Positions 34,484 through 47,152 of a stretch of 64,000 bases of DNA are shown one piece after another. The notes below the pieces were generated by a model that searched no databases, was not told the DNA's origin, and was given only the letters and a program-made list of their open reading frames with translations. This stretch comes from Liquidambar formosana. Taxonomy: Eukaryota; Streptophyta; Magnoliopsida; Saxifragales; Altingiaceae. The stretch is from NCBI GenBank assembly GCA_039720395.1, contig CM077822.1, positions 24,939,578 through 25,003,577 of the forward strand, written 5' to 3'. Numbering within the stretch: position 1 is the first letter of the stretch; the number at the start of each line of letters is the position of its first letter. The translations under genes were made by a program, and so were the position numbers.

Positions 34484-35710
34484 TTTCTATTCTTTTTTGA
34501 TAGAGCAAAAAATTATTTATAAATTAAAGAGATCTAGAAAGCACCCCAATACAGACCACCACTTCCGAAAACCGAAAAAAAAAAAAAAAAAAAAAGCTCC
34601 ACCAAAAAATCAAAACCAACAAAAAGCTGAGCATCCAAACAAAGCCCCGCCCAAACATAGCCCCTAGAAAAAAGGACAAAAAACAAACAGAGCAAAACAG
34701 AACAGCAGCAAGAAAAAGGAGCTCATCCGAAACTCCATCACAGCCTCTGCCACACCAACAAAGATTTCGGCTCAAACCCAAACAAGCAACCCAAAAGTGC
34801 CACTGAAGTCCACGAAGACAGCACCTGAGCATAGAGAAACCTGCAAATATCTGCAAAATATCTTCAACGACGAAGATTGGGCCTCCAACAAATGAACGCC
34901 AGCAAGACATCTAGAATATCATTCACAGAAAATTTAAACTAAATCTACAAATAACCAAATTGAACCGAGACCCTCAACAGCCCCTTTTTTTTATTAACAG
35001 CAACTTTGCCCACCTTCTTACAACGAAACTTTTCCTTGGCAAACTCATATTGAAATATCATCCTCTCATTCCTTCGAAAAAAGTATCCCAATCAAAAGAT
35101 TAGACTGAGGCTCTGTGCTTCTGGTTCTTGCCCTTTTTCTCTTATCTTCTTCAAACAAATTACCATTCTCAAGAGCAGGCTTAAACCCAGAAGCAACAGA
35201 GTTACTGAAGACATCATCACTCACAACCCCTTGAACATTACCATCTACAGAAAAATTCTGACAAAAGCTATGCCTCCTATCGCCCACTGCAGACGCATCC
35301 AACCTATCTAAAATAGTTGTAACCCAAAGGGTCACTATCAGACCATCCAGGATCGTAGCCCGCATGCTTCTCAGAAACGTCATTCTCAACAAACTGTCTT
35401 TTGATATTACCCACTTTAGCCTCCACTCTAACATCCTTGCTATCATCATCCTTCACCAAATTTTCTAAAACTTCAACCTTACCACTATTGTCAAAACAAT
35501 GATCAGGATGAACTGAGAAACAAACCTGGACTCCTCTTGAATTCTAACCACAAATTCTTCCTCCAAAACCTTCAAGGATATAGTAGCTTGATTAAAATTA
35601 CAGTAATACCTCACATGTAAAACGCTTGATCTTCCAATCAAGAAGTTCAAAAACTCGTGAGTAACCAACACTCTATGAAACAATGCAAGCTTAGTAACCA
35701 CTTAAAAATT
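34484..35710 (-). mobile_element. LINE remnant: ORF1 fragment joined to a 3' tail
   Basis: The minus strand from 35701 to about 35100 encodes fragments in shifting frames that resemble a LINE ORF1 middle and C-terminus ('LKVLEEEFVVRIQEES', then an acidic stretch, then 'EEDKRKRARTRSTEPQ'). Next come an untranslated region and a T-rich tract at 34484-34499 taken as its poly-A tail. ORF2 is absent, so there is a large internal deletion. It lies directly downstream of the F-box pseudogene. Identification is moderate. Confidence 0.45.
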
Positions 35711-36994
35711 CTCTATGTTATTCAGAGAACTTAACAACTGTATGGGGGGAGATTCTTGGTAAGTATAGCAATTTTTGAGCCACTTGGAGTGGTTCCAATC
35801 CACAACATTCCATACAATTTACATTAATAATGATCTTCTCTAAGGTCCTTCCCTTCTCAAGCAGAAACTGTACAAGCGGGAGTACAAGTCCAAACTCAGG
35901 AGGCTGTGCTATGAAGCCAACGATCTTCAGAGTCTTGAGATGCAAAAACAGACACCTAGAACTTCCAGATTCCGATGTCCAGTAGTTCTCAGGAATAGTT
36001 TCACCAACTTCACACTGGAAAACAAGAATTTGTTAGGCTCAAATTTTTGAATCTATATTGTTAACTTTTAAGTGGGGGCAAGAAAGAAACTTCAACATAT
36101 AATGACATCTAATGATTGTTGGAAGTATACACTAATTAATGAAGACAAAAGGTGAAATCCAAAATCCAAGTCACGATTATATCGTTATCTTTAAGACAAA
36201 TTTGCCACCCTTCTAATATAATTACAAGTATAAAAAGGGTTATATGGCGAATTGTCCCTAGGATACAATGAACCCAAATTCACCTGTTACTATTTGTAGG
36301 ATTTGCACAACCTAAGAATATCTTGAACTTTTAGAATAAAACAACAAGAATACCACAAGAAGAATACAATATAAAGGGAAGAAAGGAAAAACAATTGCTT
36401 ATTGTATTATAACCCACGTATGGATGCACATATATAATGGAGGAAGGGGTGCTTTTGCACCTGTACAATTAAACCAAAAAAGTGCTAAAGCACCTGTACA
36501 CAAAACCAAGAAGGTGCCAAAGCACCGGTACGGTCAACCAAGCATAACTGTTATGCCAAAAGGTGCAAAGACACCTCTACAACTGAAATACCATCTTTAT
36601 GAAAGGTAATGTATAATAAAATATATTGCGAATTTTGACCAAAACCCCTATGCATAAGAGTTCTAAAATAATAGAACCCATTAAAACTGACATTTAGGAA
36701 AAACTCCGGCCATTTGACAGTAAAAAGACTAATAGACCCTTGTTTTAAGAAATTCCCTTAATTTACAACAGTGCCATGTTACACACCTGGGCGAAAAAAT
36801 AGGCTTCTCACCTTCCCATGTTCCATTGTTTCTGGCGGAAATATATAAATGTAGGCCACAAAAAAAATCTTCTAAAAATCACTTTCCATTGTTAGACACA
36901 GCACCAAACATCCATTCTAGGGTTTTTTTCTTCACATACAAGCATCCCCCCAACAAAACTAGACGATTTGGAGAACGTGGATTGAAATCTAGTT

Positions 36995-37032
36995 TTGAGG
37001 AAGAAGAAGAAGAAGAAGAAGAAGAAGAAGCA
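36995..37032 (+). repeat. (GAA)n tract in intron 2 of the F-box pseudogene
   Basis: Roughly ten GAA units. It generates an acidic Glu-run in the frame at 36826-37101, which has no other coding support. Confidence 0.7.
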
Positions 37033-37357
37033 GACAAAGTAGTAGAAGAAGAAGAAAGAGAGGGAAGGCATTCGGCTATAGTAACAGATCTGAAAAAGTA
37101 GATCAACCTTTTTCTTCTTTAAGCGTTTGGTTCTTTACATTGAAAAGTTGCCCTTCCTCTTTGCTGAACGTGATCTCACCACCATAAATCTGCATATGCA
37201 AGGAATCTGTTACATTGTTTATTTGATATTGTCATAAACCAAACTATCAACAGCATCAGTTCACTGTTTTTGTATTACAACATGTGTATTGACATAACAG
37301 AACCAGTTTACTATTGATAGATATGTTCAGTAAGCTAATGCTGTTATATAGATACAC

Positions 37358-37640
37358 ATGTTATAATACTGACAACAATCTGGTACTGTTGCATGATATA
37401 TGGGTTATTTTCAAAACAAAAGTGAAGTGAAACTGTTGCTAATACGAAAAACATGTTATAATACTAACAACAGTACTTTGATACTGTTGCTAGTAATGAT
37501 TCAACAATAATCTGATAATATTGCATGATATATGGGTTATTTTCAAAACAACAGTGAAGTGATACTATTACTAGTACAAAAAACATGTTATAATACTAAC
37601 AACAGTACTCTGATACTGTTGCTAGTAATGATTCATCAAA
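37358..37640 (+). repeat. Tandem repeat, 132-bp unit, about 2.1 copies
   Basis: The phrase 'gcatgatatatgggttattt' starts at 37391 and again at 37523. The units share 'acatgttataatactaacaa', 'tactgttgctagtaatgatt' and 'aacagtgaagtgata'. An earlier partial unit begins near 37250. It lies inside intron 2 of the F-box pseudogene. Confidence 0.8.
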
Positions 37641-38115
37641 AATTTGGGAAAAACAATTGAAATAGATGAAACTCTTGCAACCAGTTGAAGAGAGAGAAAA
37701 TTTTGGAATTCAATTTTGAATTCCCTCCATCAGCGCTAGTTTAAAGAGAGAGAAACATGATGGAACCGAAAATCTCTCTCCCACAAAAACATATCCCCAC
37801 AAAAATGGTTACTCTTCTATATCTTAAGATGGAAATCTGTTTTTCCCATATCTATTGTACGTGAGATGCTGAATTGTCAAACAAAGGGTATATTTGTTAT
37901 ATAAAATCACAGATTTACCTTATCACAAATAAAAACTTAAAAAAATGGGTTATTAAATTACTAAATCTTAAGTGTTTTTTGCTAAAGGCAGACCCCTAAT
38001 AGGGGTTATCACTAATTTTCCCTAAAATATTAATATAATTTTAAATATCCAATAGTGGGTCACCAAAATGATTATCAAATGTCTAGTTCATATGTCATTC
38101 TTAAGGAAAATTTTA

Positions 38116-38348
38116 GGGTAAATTGCACTTTAGGGTCCAAAGTTTGGGTCAAGTTTCATTTTAGGGTCTAAAGTTTTAATTTCGTAAATCCAATACACGA
38201 ATTATTAGTTGAGTTGCAATTTGGGTCCTGTCGTCAGGATTTTCTATATTATCCTTTTTATTTCTTTTTTTACTAGTTTGAAAACTCTATTTTACCCCTA
38301 TCAGTATGTAATAAACCTTTATATTTTGACTAAATTTGAATCAGTCTT

Positions 38349-38396
<48 letters not shown>

Positions 38397-38676
38397 GATC
38401 ACGACTAGAGGGAGAGATAAGTAAGAAGATAGAGAAATGAGATAAGAGTGATTCAAATCTGGTCAAAACATAAAGGTTCATTAAATGCTGATGGTGTTAA
38501 AATAGGGTTTTCAAACCCATAAAAAGGGCAAAGTAGGGATAATATAAAAAATTCTTACGACAGGTCCCAAATTGCAAGTCAACTAATAATTTGGGTACTA
38601 AATTAATGAAATTTAAAAGTTTGGATCCTAAAGTGAAACCTAACCCAAACTTTGGACCCCAAAATGCAATTTACCC
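38116..38676. mobile_element. Mutator-like fold-back element (561 bp) in an F-box intron
   Basis: The arms of about 220 bp form an almost complete hairpin: left arm 'gggtaaattgcactttaggg', right arm read inward 'gggtaaattgcattttgggg', continuing through 'gtccaaagtttgggt' and 'ttattagttga.ttgcaattt'. The loop contains a (CT)n microsatellite at about 38349-38393. The flanks are a near-perfect 9-bp duplication, aaaatttta (38107-38115) and aagatttta (38677-38685). Confidence 0.85.
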
Positions 38677-40038
38677 AAGATTTTAAATGTGAAAATATCT
38701 AAATGGTTCCAACAGAAAACCTAAGTTCCAACTTCCAGAATAGCAACTTCAAACTTTTCCGACAAGAAAGGGAACTTCAGCTTATTCTAGGAATCATTTC
38801 AACACTAGGTAGAGACAAAAGAGCGGAGATAGAAAACCATATGAAAAGAGAATGATTAGAAATCATTAATCATTCTTCGCTTACATTCCTTCCAGATACA
38901 CCACAGTCAATGATCCTAAAGGCAAGATATGGTAGAGTAGTTCAAGAGAAACACACCTCTGATTCATAAAGGGAGGTCAGGCCATAAAGGGAGGTCATAT
39001 TTACGACTAATGTCTCCAGATTGAGGGAACTTTGTAGCAGGCCTACTATACCAGGGACATCACATTTCATAATGTATGCATTTAGTAGTAAACATTTGCA
39101 CTCGAACACTGGAGAAAGCATATCTTCCAACTCCAAAATTGATAGAACCTAAACCCGGCAAAGCAAGAAGCAAAAAAATTAAGAGAAGTGCCGAATTGTA
39201 AATAATGTTACTACTAATCTCTCTGTAAAAAAATACTTGAAAGCTGGCATTTTCCTAATGATCACCAAATTCAGCAAAAAGTCCAACAAACTAAAGATAA
39301 ACTATGCTTCAGAATTGTATGTACATGTTACATGCAATAAATACCACATTTTTTAAAATCAAGAGACATCTAAGACCATGGCATTCCTTATTACAGAAGC
39401 CAATAATCCCATTAGTCTGGAAAATTCTAATTTATACAATCAAGGCTACTCTTGATGAGGATGAGAAATTGATTTGCTACAATCTAGGATGCAAGAGTTG
39501 CACCATTATAAATTGTATGGCACAAAAATGGGTGCAAAACGTGACAAGGTCATCGCACAAAATTATTTGTTTTTTAACTCGATAACTCAAACTCACTAAA
39601 AACTTGGACCTATAACATTAGCGCTCTATCATATTCATTTTCTTTCTTGGTGATGTGATGCAATGAGTTACGACTGGGTTATCATTCATAATAGCTTGAC
39701 GACAACCAACCCATCAATGGAATTATATAGACAATAAGAACAAATAATGTGGAAATAATTGATAATGGAATTATATAGGAAATGAAACAAATCAAAATCT
39801 TCTTTGACTATTCTCCTTAATTTTCACCCAATCTCCTTCCTTAATATATATGTTCCCTTTTGCCTCACTTCCATATTCTCTTGATCCCTTACTTGATACT
39901 TTGATAGTCTTCTCCTAATTTATTTCCTCAATATAAACTACCTTTCGTAAATTACAGACTTTTCCGTGAGAATTATGGAGTATTAGTTAAACTTTATATT
40001 CCAAACTAAGACTACATGCTAGTATAGATCAACATCAA

Positions 40039-40350
40039 GTGACAAAAATTTTGAAAACATTTCTTACAACAATTTTCACTACTCTCAATAATTTTTTTGT
40101 GAAAATTATAATTTGCGAAACCCAATGTGGGATATTTAATAGTTTATCCATAACTGCAAGATTTTTCATTGATAAGAAATGTGAGATTATGGATCATAGG
40201 ATGACTACTGGTATCTGATTAATGTGAATTTCAGCATGCATGACTCATACATGAGTGTATATAATCCAATGGTGGGCTTAATAAAATTTGAATCACATAA
40301 AATGTTATTGAGAATAGTGTAAAATTATTGTAAGAAATGTTGTCAATTTT
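40039..40350. mobile_element. Fold-back element in F-box intron 1
   Basis: The left arm 'aacatttcttacaacaattt' with 'cactactctcaataa' is the imperfect reverse complement of the right arm 'ttgagaatagtgtaaaatta' with 'ttgtaagaaatgttg'. No ORF. Ends and target duplication could not be fixed. Confidence 0.65.
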
Positions 40351-41678
40351 GTCCCCCGATCCTGACCTTCTAAAAGTGTACTTTTTTTACTCATTAAGTT
40401 AGCGAAAACATACCACACGTGTCTAAAATTCATGTTTTGAAATACCTAATTGATGAAATAAGACAATGATACTCTATAGACTATATGCAGGCTTGTATAG
40501 AAAGAAGAGAGAAACGAAAGAGCAAATTCATATAATGGCAGTTCTCACTTTAAAATCCACCCATGTCTTCAAACATAAATCATGTGGCCTACACAGTGAA
40601 AAATATATTAAATGGTGTTGGCCCATAGTAGGACAATCGTTCACAAAGCAACTTGTGGTAGAACTGGAACAAAACGTATGTAACATGCCGTTTTCTGAAT
40701 GCAGATACAAAGGGAGTTATGCCAAGAAAAAACAACCTGAATACACTAATTCCCCAAAGTAAGTTTTTTAGCACGACAAAGCCTGTCAAGAAGTTCTCCT
40801 AGCATGTTCCGTTGTTCTTCAAAATCATTGGCATAGTCTTCATCATAAGTTGTTTGCTTAAATTTCAGTTCACAATCATCCAGAGATTGAAGGTTCATCA
40901 GCCTAAAACTTCTTCCAGTGCATTTTCCCCACTATGCCCAGTGATTGAAGATTAGGGGCAGAAATTTCCAGCACGTACAGAGTCATCTTCTTTGGGCATA
41001 AAACCCGGATAATCACATACTACCAATTTTCTCAAACTTTCTGAACCAATATCCAACAGACTGAACCCCAACATCCATACAATTCCAATGATTATAATAA
41101 TGGAGCCCCTATTAGTATCTTTTGAATCACAGCTTCGCTCAAATTCGTGTACTCAATTGACAAACTCTTGAGCGATTTCCAGCTAATTAACCCATTAAGC
41201 GCAACATCACACCAAATCAACTTCAATGTTGTCATCAATGAATTCGTGTATATGTGCTGAGGCAATACGTAATGATCGATTCCAAAGTCATCCACTTAAA
41301 AAACCGAAGGCAAAGCACTTCCACATTCGCACTAGTCGCAAAGCGAACCCACTTATCAATGCGGGAAAAATACGATTTATTGGGATGGAATTTGATTAAA
41401 AATCTATCAATGCGGCCATGCCTATGGGAAAGTAGGGTTTTATCGACGAAGGAAAGAAAGTTGAGTCCCTGATCGAGCACCAAGAATGCGCAAGTGAAAT
41501 GGAGGTTTGGGATAGAATTCCAAAGATATAACCATCTCTGTGATAATATACTGGTTTTTATGGCATCTTTGGTTGGCAAAAAGGAGAGGATGTGAAGGAG
41601 GATTGAGTCCGGCACGACGCTGATTAGATCTTGTTGAAGGGTTTCTTTTGCCTCATCGTTCAGGGCATCATTCATCAA

Positions 41679-42100
41679 ATTGTGACCACATCTTCCATGT
41701 TTGCCGCAATCAAAGCCTTTTTCTTCAACGTAACCACAATCACTTCTCCTCCCGTTGGAACTTTGGCTTCCTTCCCCGTTGGAGCTTTGGCCTATTTCCT
41801 CCAGATGGCAAACACCTTCAAAAAAATGGGAGTGACACGTGTGGGTCGATTACTATATATTTTATATATAGATTAAAGCCATATATATATATATATACTA
41901 GTTCTTACGCACAAGTGTGTGTACAGACGAGGAAGTACGCATTCGCTGAATTTCAACTTTGGATGATGCAAGTGCTTATATAATAACCAGTTGAATCCCC
42001 ATTTTTCTATCTTTCAATTCGCATGCCCAAACCAGTCAAAAAGAACCAGACAAAAGGGTGGATGAAGGATTCACACTATCACTCTATTATTCTTATCAAA
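41679..42100. other. 5' flank of the F-box pseudogene; no other gene
   Basis: Contains a short direct repeat ('gttggaactttggcttcctt' / 'gttggagctttggcct', 41753-41792) and a (TA)n tract at about 41881-41897. A CTAG followed by an imperfect hairpin (41898 on, 'acgcacaagtgtgtgt') resembles a minus-strand Helitron 3' end, but no 5' partner was found. Confidence 0.4.
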
Positions 42101-43603
42101 CTAGTTTATAACCCGTGCGTTGCACCGGTGAAGTTTATAAAAATAAAAATTTTATATATATATATATATATATCTAGAGAGAGAGAGAGAGAGCACTAAT
42201 GAGGTGAATACGTATTGATATGAGTTATATCAGTATCATGCATTGGGAGTTGTACCTCCTTACATTGGTGCAATGTATCCCTTAACCCATTAATGCATGA
42301 GGTATAACCCTCAATGCTGGTGTTGATATGATTTATATCAGCATATGCTTACCCGATCATCATCTTAAAGTGCTGATCATGTGCGGAATATCCCGGAGTA
42401 TCAAAAATGTATTTATACAATTTTTTAAGCATTTTTATAGTTTTCTAAGTAATTTATACTATTTTCTATGCATTTTCACCGTTTCCATATAATGACTCTC
42501 TCCTTAATTGTAGCTTAAGAGCACATGTTAAGGATATTATCAGTCAATTTGTTACAAATTGATTGTATACATGTTTTAAAATTATTACCAATTTCCTTTG
42601 TTTGCTATTAAGTTGGGAAGTGAGAGAGGGAGAAAGAAAAGTTTAGAGAGAGAGAGAATGGGTGGAGTAAAGAGGAAATGAGAAGAAGATAAGAGAACAT
42701 ATAGATCTTTTCAATTTTTGGTAATAAACCATCTGAAGAATTTTGATTAAAATAATTTTTTTTCGTCGAAGACAGATCTGGAGAATTTGAATATTTCGAC
42801 ATGTCGTTTTTTTTAAAATCATTTTTTCCTCTATTTATCTCTCTTTCTTATTATGACTATTTATAATTTTATACGTTCAATTTTTGGGTGAGAAGATGAA
42901 TAAGTATAAAGAAAACGAATAAATATGATAGTTTACAAAGTTTGGGATGAACATTGTATAGTGTGGGTTTTTTTATTCTCTCACATGAAAACAAAGAGAT
43001 ATATAGTGAATATCAAGCGACAATTTACTTGCATGAAAAAAAACAGTGAACACAAAAAAAAAGTTGAGGAAATTACTTTTTGATCACAACTTTTTAACGT
43101 AATACCGGACAAAGTACGATGGTATTAATTTTGAAACACGTATACAGTCAATTTGTAACAAATTGACAGAGAATGACTTTTGTTTGGTATTAAAATAGAA
43201 AGTGGTTACTAAAAAGTAATTTCCTCAAAAGTCATTAAAAGTAATTTTTTAGAAAAATTACGTTTTAGTGATCAACTTTCAATGTAATACAAAATAAAAA
43301 AAATTAGTAGTCGTTGCACGCATGCATATAGTTAAGTTGTGGAAAGTTTACAGTTTACATCTTCTAATGGTATTAATGATCACCAAAAAGTAAATTTTCA
43401 AAAAAAATTCACTGTTAAAGCATGTGATTTTAAAAATAAAAAAATAATAAAAAAAAAAGACATCGCGTAGCAGCTACAGGTAATGGTTTCTGCCATGGTT
43501 TCCAATCATTCATTGAAAGAAGAAAGAGAAGAGAGAGAAGGGGAAAGTAACACATGGCATGAAATGGTTGCAAATCCTCCGTAATATATATATGTTATAT
43601 AGA
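42101..43603 (-). mobile_element. Helitron A, non-autonomous (1,503 bp)
   Basis: Minus strand. The 5' end (43603) reads TCTATATAACATATATATAT then ACGGAGGA. The 3' end (42101) has the hairpin CCGGTGCAACGCACGG followed by gttataaa and the terminal CTAG. The element sits between A and T (plus-strand a at 42100, t at 43604) with no target duplication, which are the defining Helitron features. It shares its ends and much of its interior with Helitron B. No Rep/helicase. A MITE C copy is nested near the 3' end. Confidence 0.85.
42198..42362. mobile_element. MITE family C, copy 2 (nested in Helitron A)
   Basis: A palindrome sharing 'ttatatcagtatcatgcatt', 'gggagttgtacc' and 'gatttatatcagcatatgct' with copies at 19341 and 50001. 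It sits inside Helitron A, so it inserted later or was carried along. Confidence 0.75.
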
Positions 43604-43808
43604 TATCACATGTGTCAATAGCATGAGAGATCCCCACAATAGGGTCCGACCTCGGCGAGAGCCACAGCCGAGTCCAAGAGATTTCTAGCCTATATCTGAA
43701 TTATAAAAAGAACTGTCTATATTGTTGTGCCAAAAAAACAAAAAAAAAAAACTGAATCTATATGAAATCACATAAAATGAATCAGACTAATTGTGTATAC
43801 CACACCAT

Positions 43809-44716
43809 CTAATACAATAAAGCTACGGCAATGGACAAGACGACGGTGGAGAGTCCGGTGGCGGCGGAGAAAGATGGGGCAGAACTTGCCGGAGGGGGAG
43901 GGACGATGACACTCCCTGTTGGAGCCGGCGATGAAGGAGTGGTGGGTGTGGTGGAGGTGGAAGGTGGGGTGGCGGAGCTTGATGGAGGAGTGGCGGCGGA
44001 GGTGGGTGGGGTGGCGGCAGAGCCGGTGACGTTAATAGCTAGCTTTTGGCCCAAGGTGCAGTGGTTGGGAAAGGTGCAGGTGTAGTAGTGTGTTCCGGGG
44101 GTGGTGAGAGTGATCCTTGCTGGGCTGGTTGTGGTAAGGGAGATGGTGGTGGTTGTGTTGCATGTACTGTATGCTGCCTTTGCTACTTCAGCTACATTGT
44201 GTACTCCATTTGTGAAGTTGAAGACTGTAGAACAGACGCAACACTACCATATCAGAAAGAAAGACATATGATATATATATATATAAATATATTTATATAC
44301 ACACATGGCAGTGCTATTTGACCCATATTATTAACCTAAAATAAAATATAAACGGCTTATATTATTTATCTAAAAGAATATCTCATTTGCTGTGGTTGTG
44401 TCTTTAAGACTTAATAGCACAATTAATTTTAAAAAAGTTGGTTTCTAGCCACATATCAATTTATGCCGCATTACAATTTATTTTTGGTGAATATTATGGC
44501 CAAACAATATTTTCTAATAAAATTTCATATGACATGACTCTACATGTGACTTGAGAACTCATTTGATTAAAAAGTTTGTTTTTTTTTCCCACACATACCA
44601 TTTTGTCATATCATATGAGATTTCATTTTTATAAGTCGAAAAATTTTGATCTAATAATATTATACATATAAATCCAATGAATAAAAAATTAGATAAAATT
44701 GTATCTCCTAATCTTA

Positions 44717-44786
<70 letters not shown>

Positions 44787-45545
44787 TATATATATAGAAA
44801 GAGAGGAATTTTAAGGCTCCTATAGTCTATAGACGTACCTAGAGTGTCGCCGACCATGAATGTCTTGTTGAAAGCCCAGGTTGATAAGCGATGGGACCAC
44901 CGGGAGGGACGTTCCACCCCAAGCTGTCACCAACCTCGTAAGTCATCGGCACTCTGGAAGGGGAAGCAGTTGGGGCTCTGGAAGCGGTAGGAGTTGGGGC
45001 AGATGCCGGCGAAGGGGTACTGGGTTCCGGAGCCGGAGAAGGACCAGCTGCAGTGACGTTGATTGCCAACTTCTGGCCTAAGGTGCAGTGGCTGCCGAAG
45101 GTGCAGATAAAATAGTACCCGCCAGCGGCACTGAGGGTGATATTGGTAGGACCAGTGGTAGCCATGGAGATTGTACTAGTTCCGTTGCATGAATCAAAAG
45201 CTGCCTTTGTCACTCTGGCTACATCATGCGCTCCTGTAGTGAAGTTAAAGACTGCAGGGAAAAAAAAAAAAAAAAATCATATAAACACCGTCAATAAAAA
45301 CTGTATTCAGTATTGTATCGCTCTGATTCGTAATACTTTTAAAAAATATTTGTATTGTTACCAAGAGTGTCACCGACGGTGAAAGTCTTGTTGGTAGCCC
45401 AGGTGGAGTAAGCTATGGGTCCGCCGGGCGGCACCGTCCAACCTAGAGCGTCGCCCACTACATAGGTCGTCACCGCCATCGAGCCCTGTAGCATAGCCGC
45501 AAGGGCTATCACTACAAGAACAGCCATATTGAGTTTTCTTGCCAT
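43809..45545 (-). CDS. Two-domain stellacyanin-like phytocyanin, second domain frameshifted
   Basis: Secreted blue-copper protein of the plant cell surface. Exons: 45545-45362, 45251-44839, 44224-43809, with GT/AG junctions and the phytocyanin phase-1 intron in each domain (GDTL-V|FNFT). A signal peptide (residues 1-24) is followed by cupredoxin domain 1 with ligands His (GAHDV), Cys and His (CTFGSHC) and axial Gln (TLGQK); the Gln is the stellacyanin type. A Pro/Ala/Ser linker leads in frame into domain 2 (VGDSLGWNVPPGGPIAY). There one base is missing near 44882-44885 compared with domain 1; the shifted frame ends in TAG at the last bases of exon 2, giving about 198 residues. Exon 3 still encodes the rest of domain 2 (CTFPNHCTLGQK), a Pro-rich stalk and a hydrophobic GPI-type tail. 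Confidence 0.85.
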
Positions 45546-45670
45546 TGCCCCTTTGTGTTCTGAAAGTTCAGGTCGCCCCTGCTCTTCTGCTGGGAGTTGG
45601 GTTTGTGGTGTGCTTTGTGTTCTGTTTTCTTGGAGAGAACTTGCAAGTGAAAGGGTAGTCTACCACTCTC

Positions 45671-45678
45671 TATATATA
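45671..45678 (-). promoter_or_regulatory. TATA box of the phytocyanin gene
   Basis: TATATATA about 125 bp before the start codon on the minus strand, followed by GAGAGTGG. Spacing and sequence fit a plant TATA element. The transcription start was not determined. Confidence 0.55.
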
Positions 45679-45943
45679 GGTAAATTGATTCCGCCCCTAC
45701 TTTGAAATTTTCTTGTTATTTGGCTGTTGGATAAACGCCACGTGTTCCATTATTTATTTGAGCGGTTGGGATCAAATACAACTCCAACAGTGCTGCGGAA
45801 TGGACTCATTCATTCATGGCTGCATTCGGATTTGGGTGTTTCCAGAATTTCTTTATTTTTTGGGGTTTCTACTTCTAGAATTTCCTATTGCCGCGTGAAG
45901 ATCCACCAAACATTGGATTTTTTTGACGTTGACCAGTCAAGGT

Positions 45944-46013
<70 letters not shown>

Positions 46014-46263
46014 CACATACTAGCTTTGGAACCCATGCGACGCATGGATTAATTTATAAAAAATAATATTATTAGCAAATTAGAATTTTAACAAAACACT
46101 TACTCTCTAAAATAGTAAAATGTATTTGTTAATATAATATTTCAATTAAATTGAAAAGATATAGATAAAAATAAATAAAATAGTTCAATCAAAATAATCT
46201 TTGGTATGATGTTAGTGTAATGTATCACACAAAATTTAATTATACTCCCGAAAAAGATAAATT

Positions 46264-46368
46264 ATTTTGAAAAACAATTAATTTAAGGGGACTTTGGCCA
46301 CAAGTCCAAATTATAAGACTTATTTTGAAAAACAATTAATTTAAGGGGACTTTGGCCACAAGTCCATT
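46264..46368 (+). repeat. Short direct repeat inside Helitron B
   Basis: The phrase 'ttttgaaaaacaattaattt' followed by 'aaggggactttggccacaag' occurs twice, at about 46264 and 46322. A diverged third 'aaggggactttgactacaag' lies near 47551. Confidence 0.8.
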
Positions 46369-47152
46369 GGAAATTCTTGTGTAGCCTTAGGTCCACCAAA
46401 CAATTTTTAAGACCAAAATATCCTCATGTGCACTATATTCACACCTTTAGAAAAATATTGTTCTCTCTTTCTCCCTCTCCTTCTCCGTCTCCCTTTCTTT
46501 CTCTTTCTTTTTACAATTTTTTTTCTTTCTCACTCCATCAGAACTTCTGATGTCGGAAATCATGGTGGTTGATGACACAGGTGCTTAGCCAAGAAACCTC
46601 CATTCTTTTTATTGAGTCAAGTTGATCAAATCTACAGATCTGTTACTAGAGAAATGGATACATCCAGATCCAAAGTCGTTACTCCATTTTTTTTCGAGAG
46701 AGCAGGTGCGCAACCAAGAAACCTCCATTTTTTCCGATGAGGGAGGTGCTCAACCGTCAATAACATTAGGGTTGATAGTGTGATGGTGTCGTCATCAATC
46801 GCTCCAAATCTGAACCAAATTTCAATATCTAACTCTTAAAGAACATGATTTGAGCATGTATGACGATTTCATAAAACATTGATGCTAGTTGGGGGTTAAG
46901 ATAAGATAGAGAACTACTGATCTTTATACTCTAAGAGATGTTTGCTGACCAAAATCATGAAGTTTATACAACCAATAAGCCATAAGCTTACCAATCCCAT
47001 CCCATTGGCAACTTGAGTGGATGGCGATCTTTGTACTATGGAGTTAGAAGATATTAAAAGAAATTATGGTAGCAAATGTTCAGAAGCATCCTAAAATTGT
47101 TATGCTTCTATAACTTTAACAATTTCCAACATAAATAACATAAATTCTAAAA

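Larger units (their letters stand above)
35718..41678 (-). pseudogene. F-box/FBD/LRR-repeat gene, three exons, frameshifted
   Basis: Minus strand. Exon 1 (41678-40737) starts with an F-box (VVPDSILLHILSFLPTKDAI, then LSQRWLYLWNSI), which in intact relatives recruits substrates to SCF ubiquitin ligases, followed by leucine-rich repeats (VLPQHIYTNS, LISWKSLKSLSIEY). Exon 2 (39148-38957, exactly 64 codons) and exon 3 (36014-35718, 98 codons plus stop) carry LRR and FBD sequence ('LHLKTLKIVGFIAQPPE', 'GRTLEKIIINVNCMEC'). All four junctions have GT/AG and are phase 0. Exon 1 has a frame change near 41300, a stop near 41090, and further shifts near 41000 and 40915, so the protein is truncated after the first LRRs. 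The introns are 1,588 and 2,942 bp and hold MITEs and tandem repeats. Confidence 0.85.

Noticed and set aside
34464..34667. A Lys/Pro-rich 67-codon frame
   Set aside because: Made of poly-A and LINE 3' tail sequence; no conservation or domain.
36826..37101. A 91-codon plus-strand frame with a Glu run
   Set aside because: The run comes from a (GAA)n microsatellite inside an intron of the F-box pseudogene; no domain or conserved neighbour supports it.
45500..45525. 'cactacaagaac', like a CACTA transposon end
   Set aside because: It is codons inside the phytocyanin signal peptide, with no partner end or subterminal repeats.
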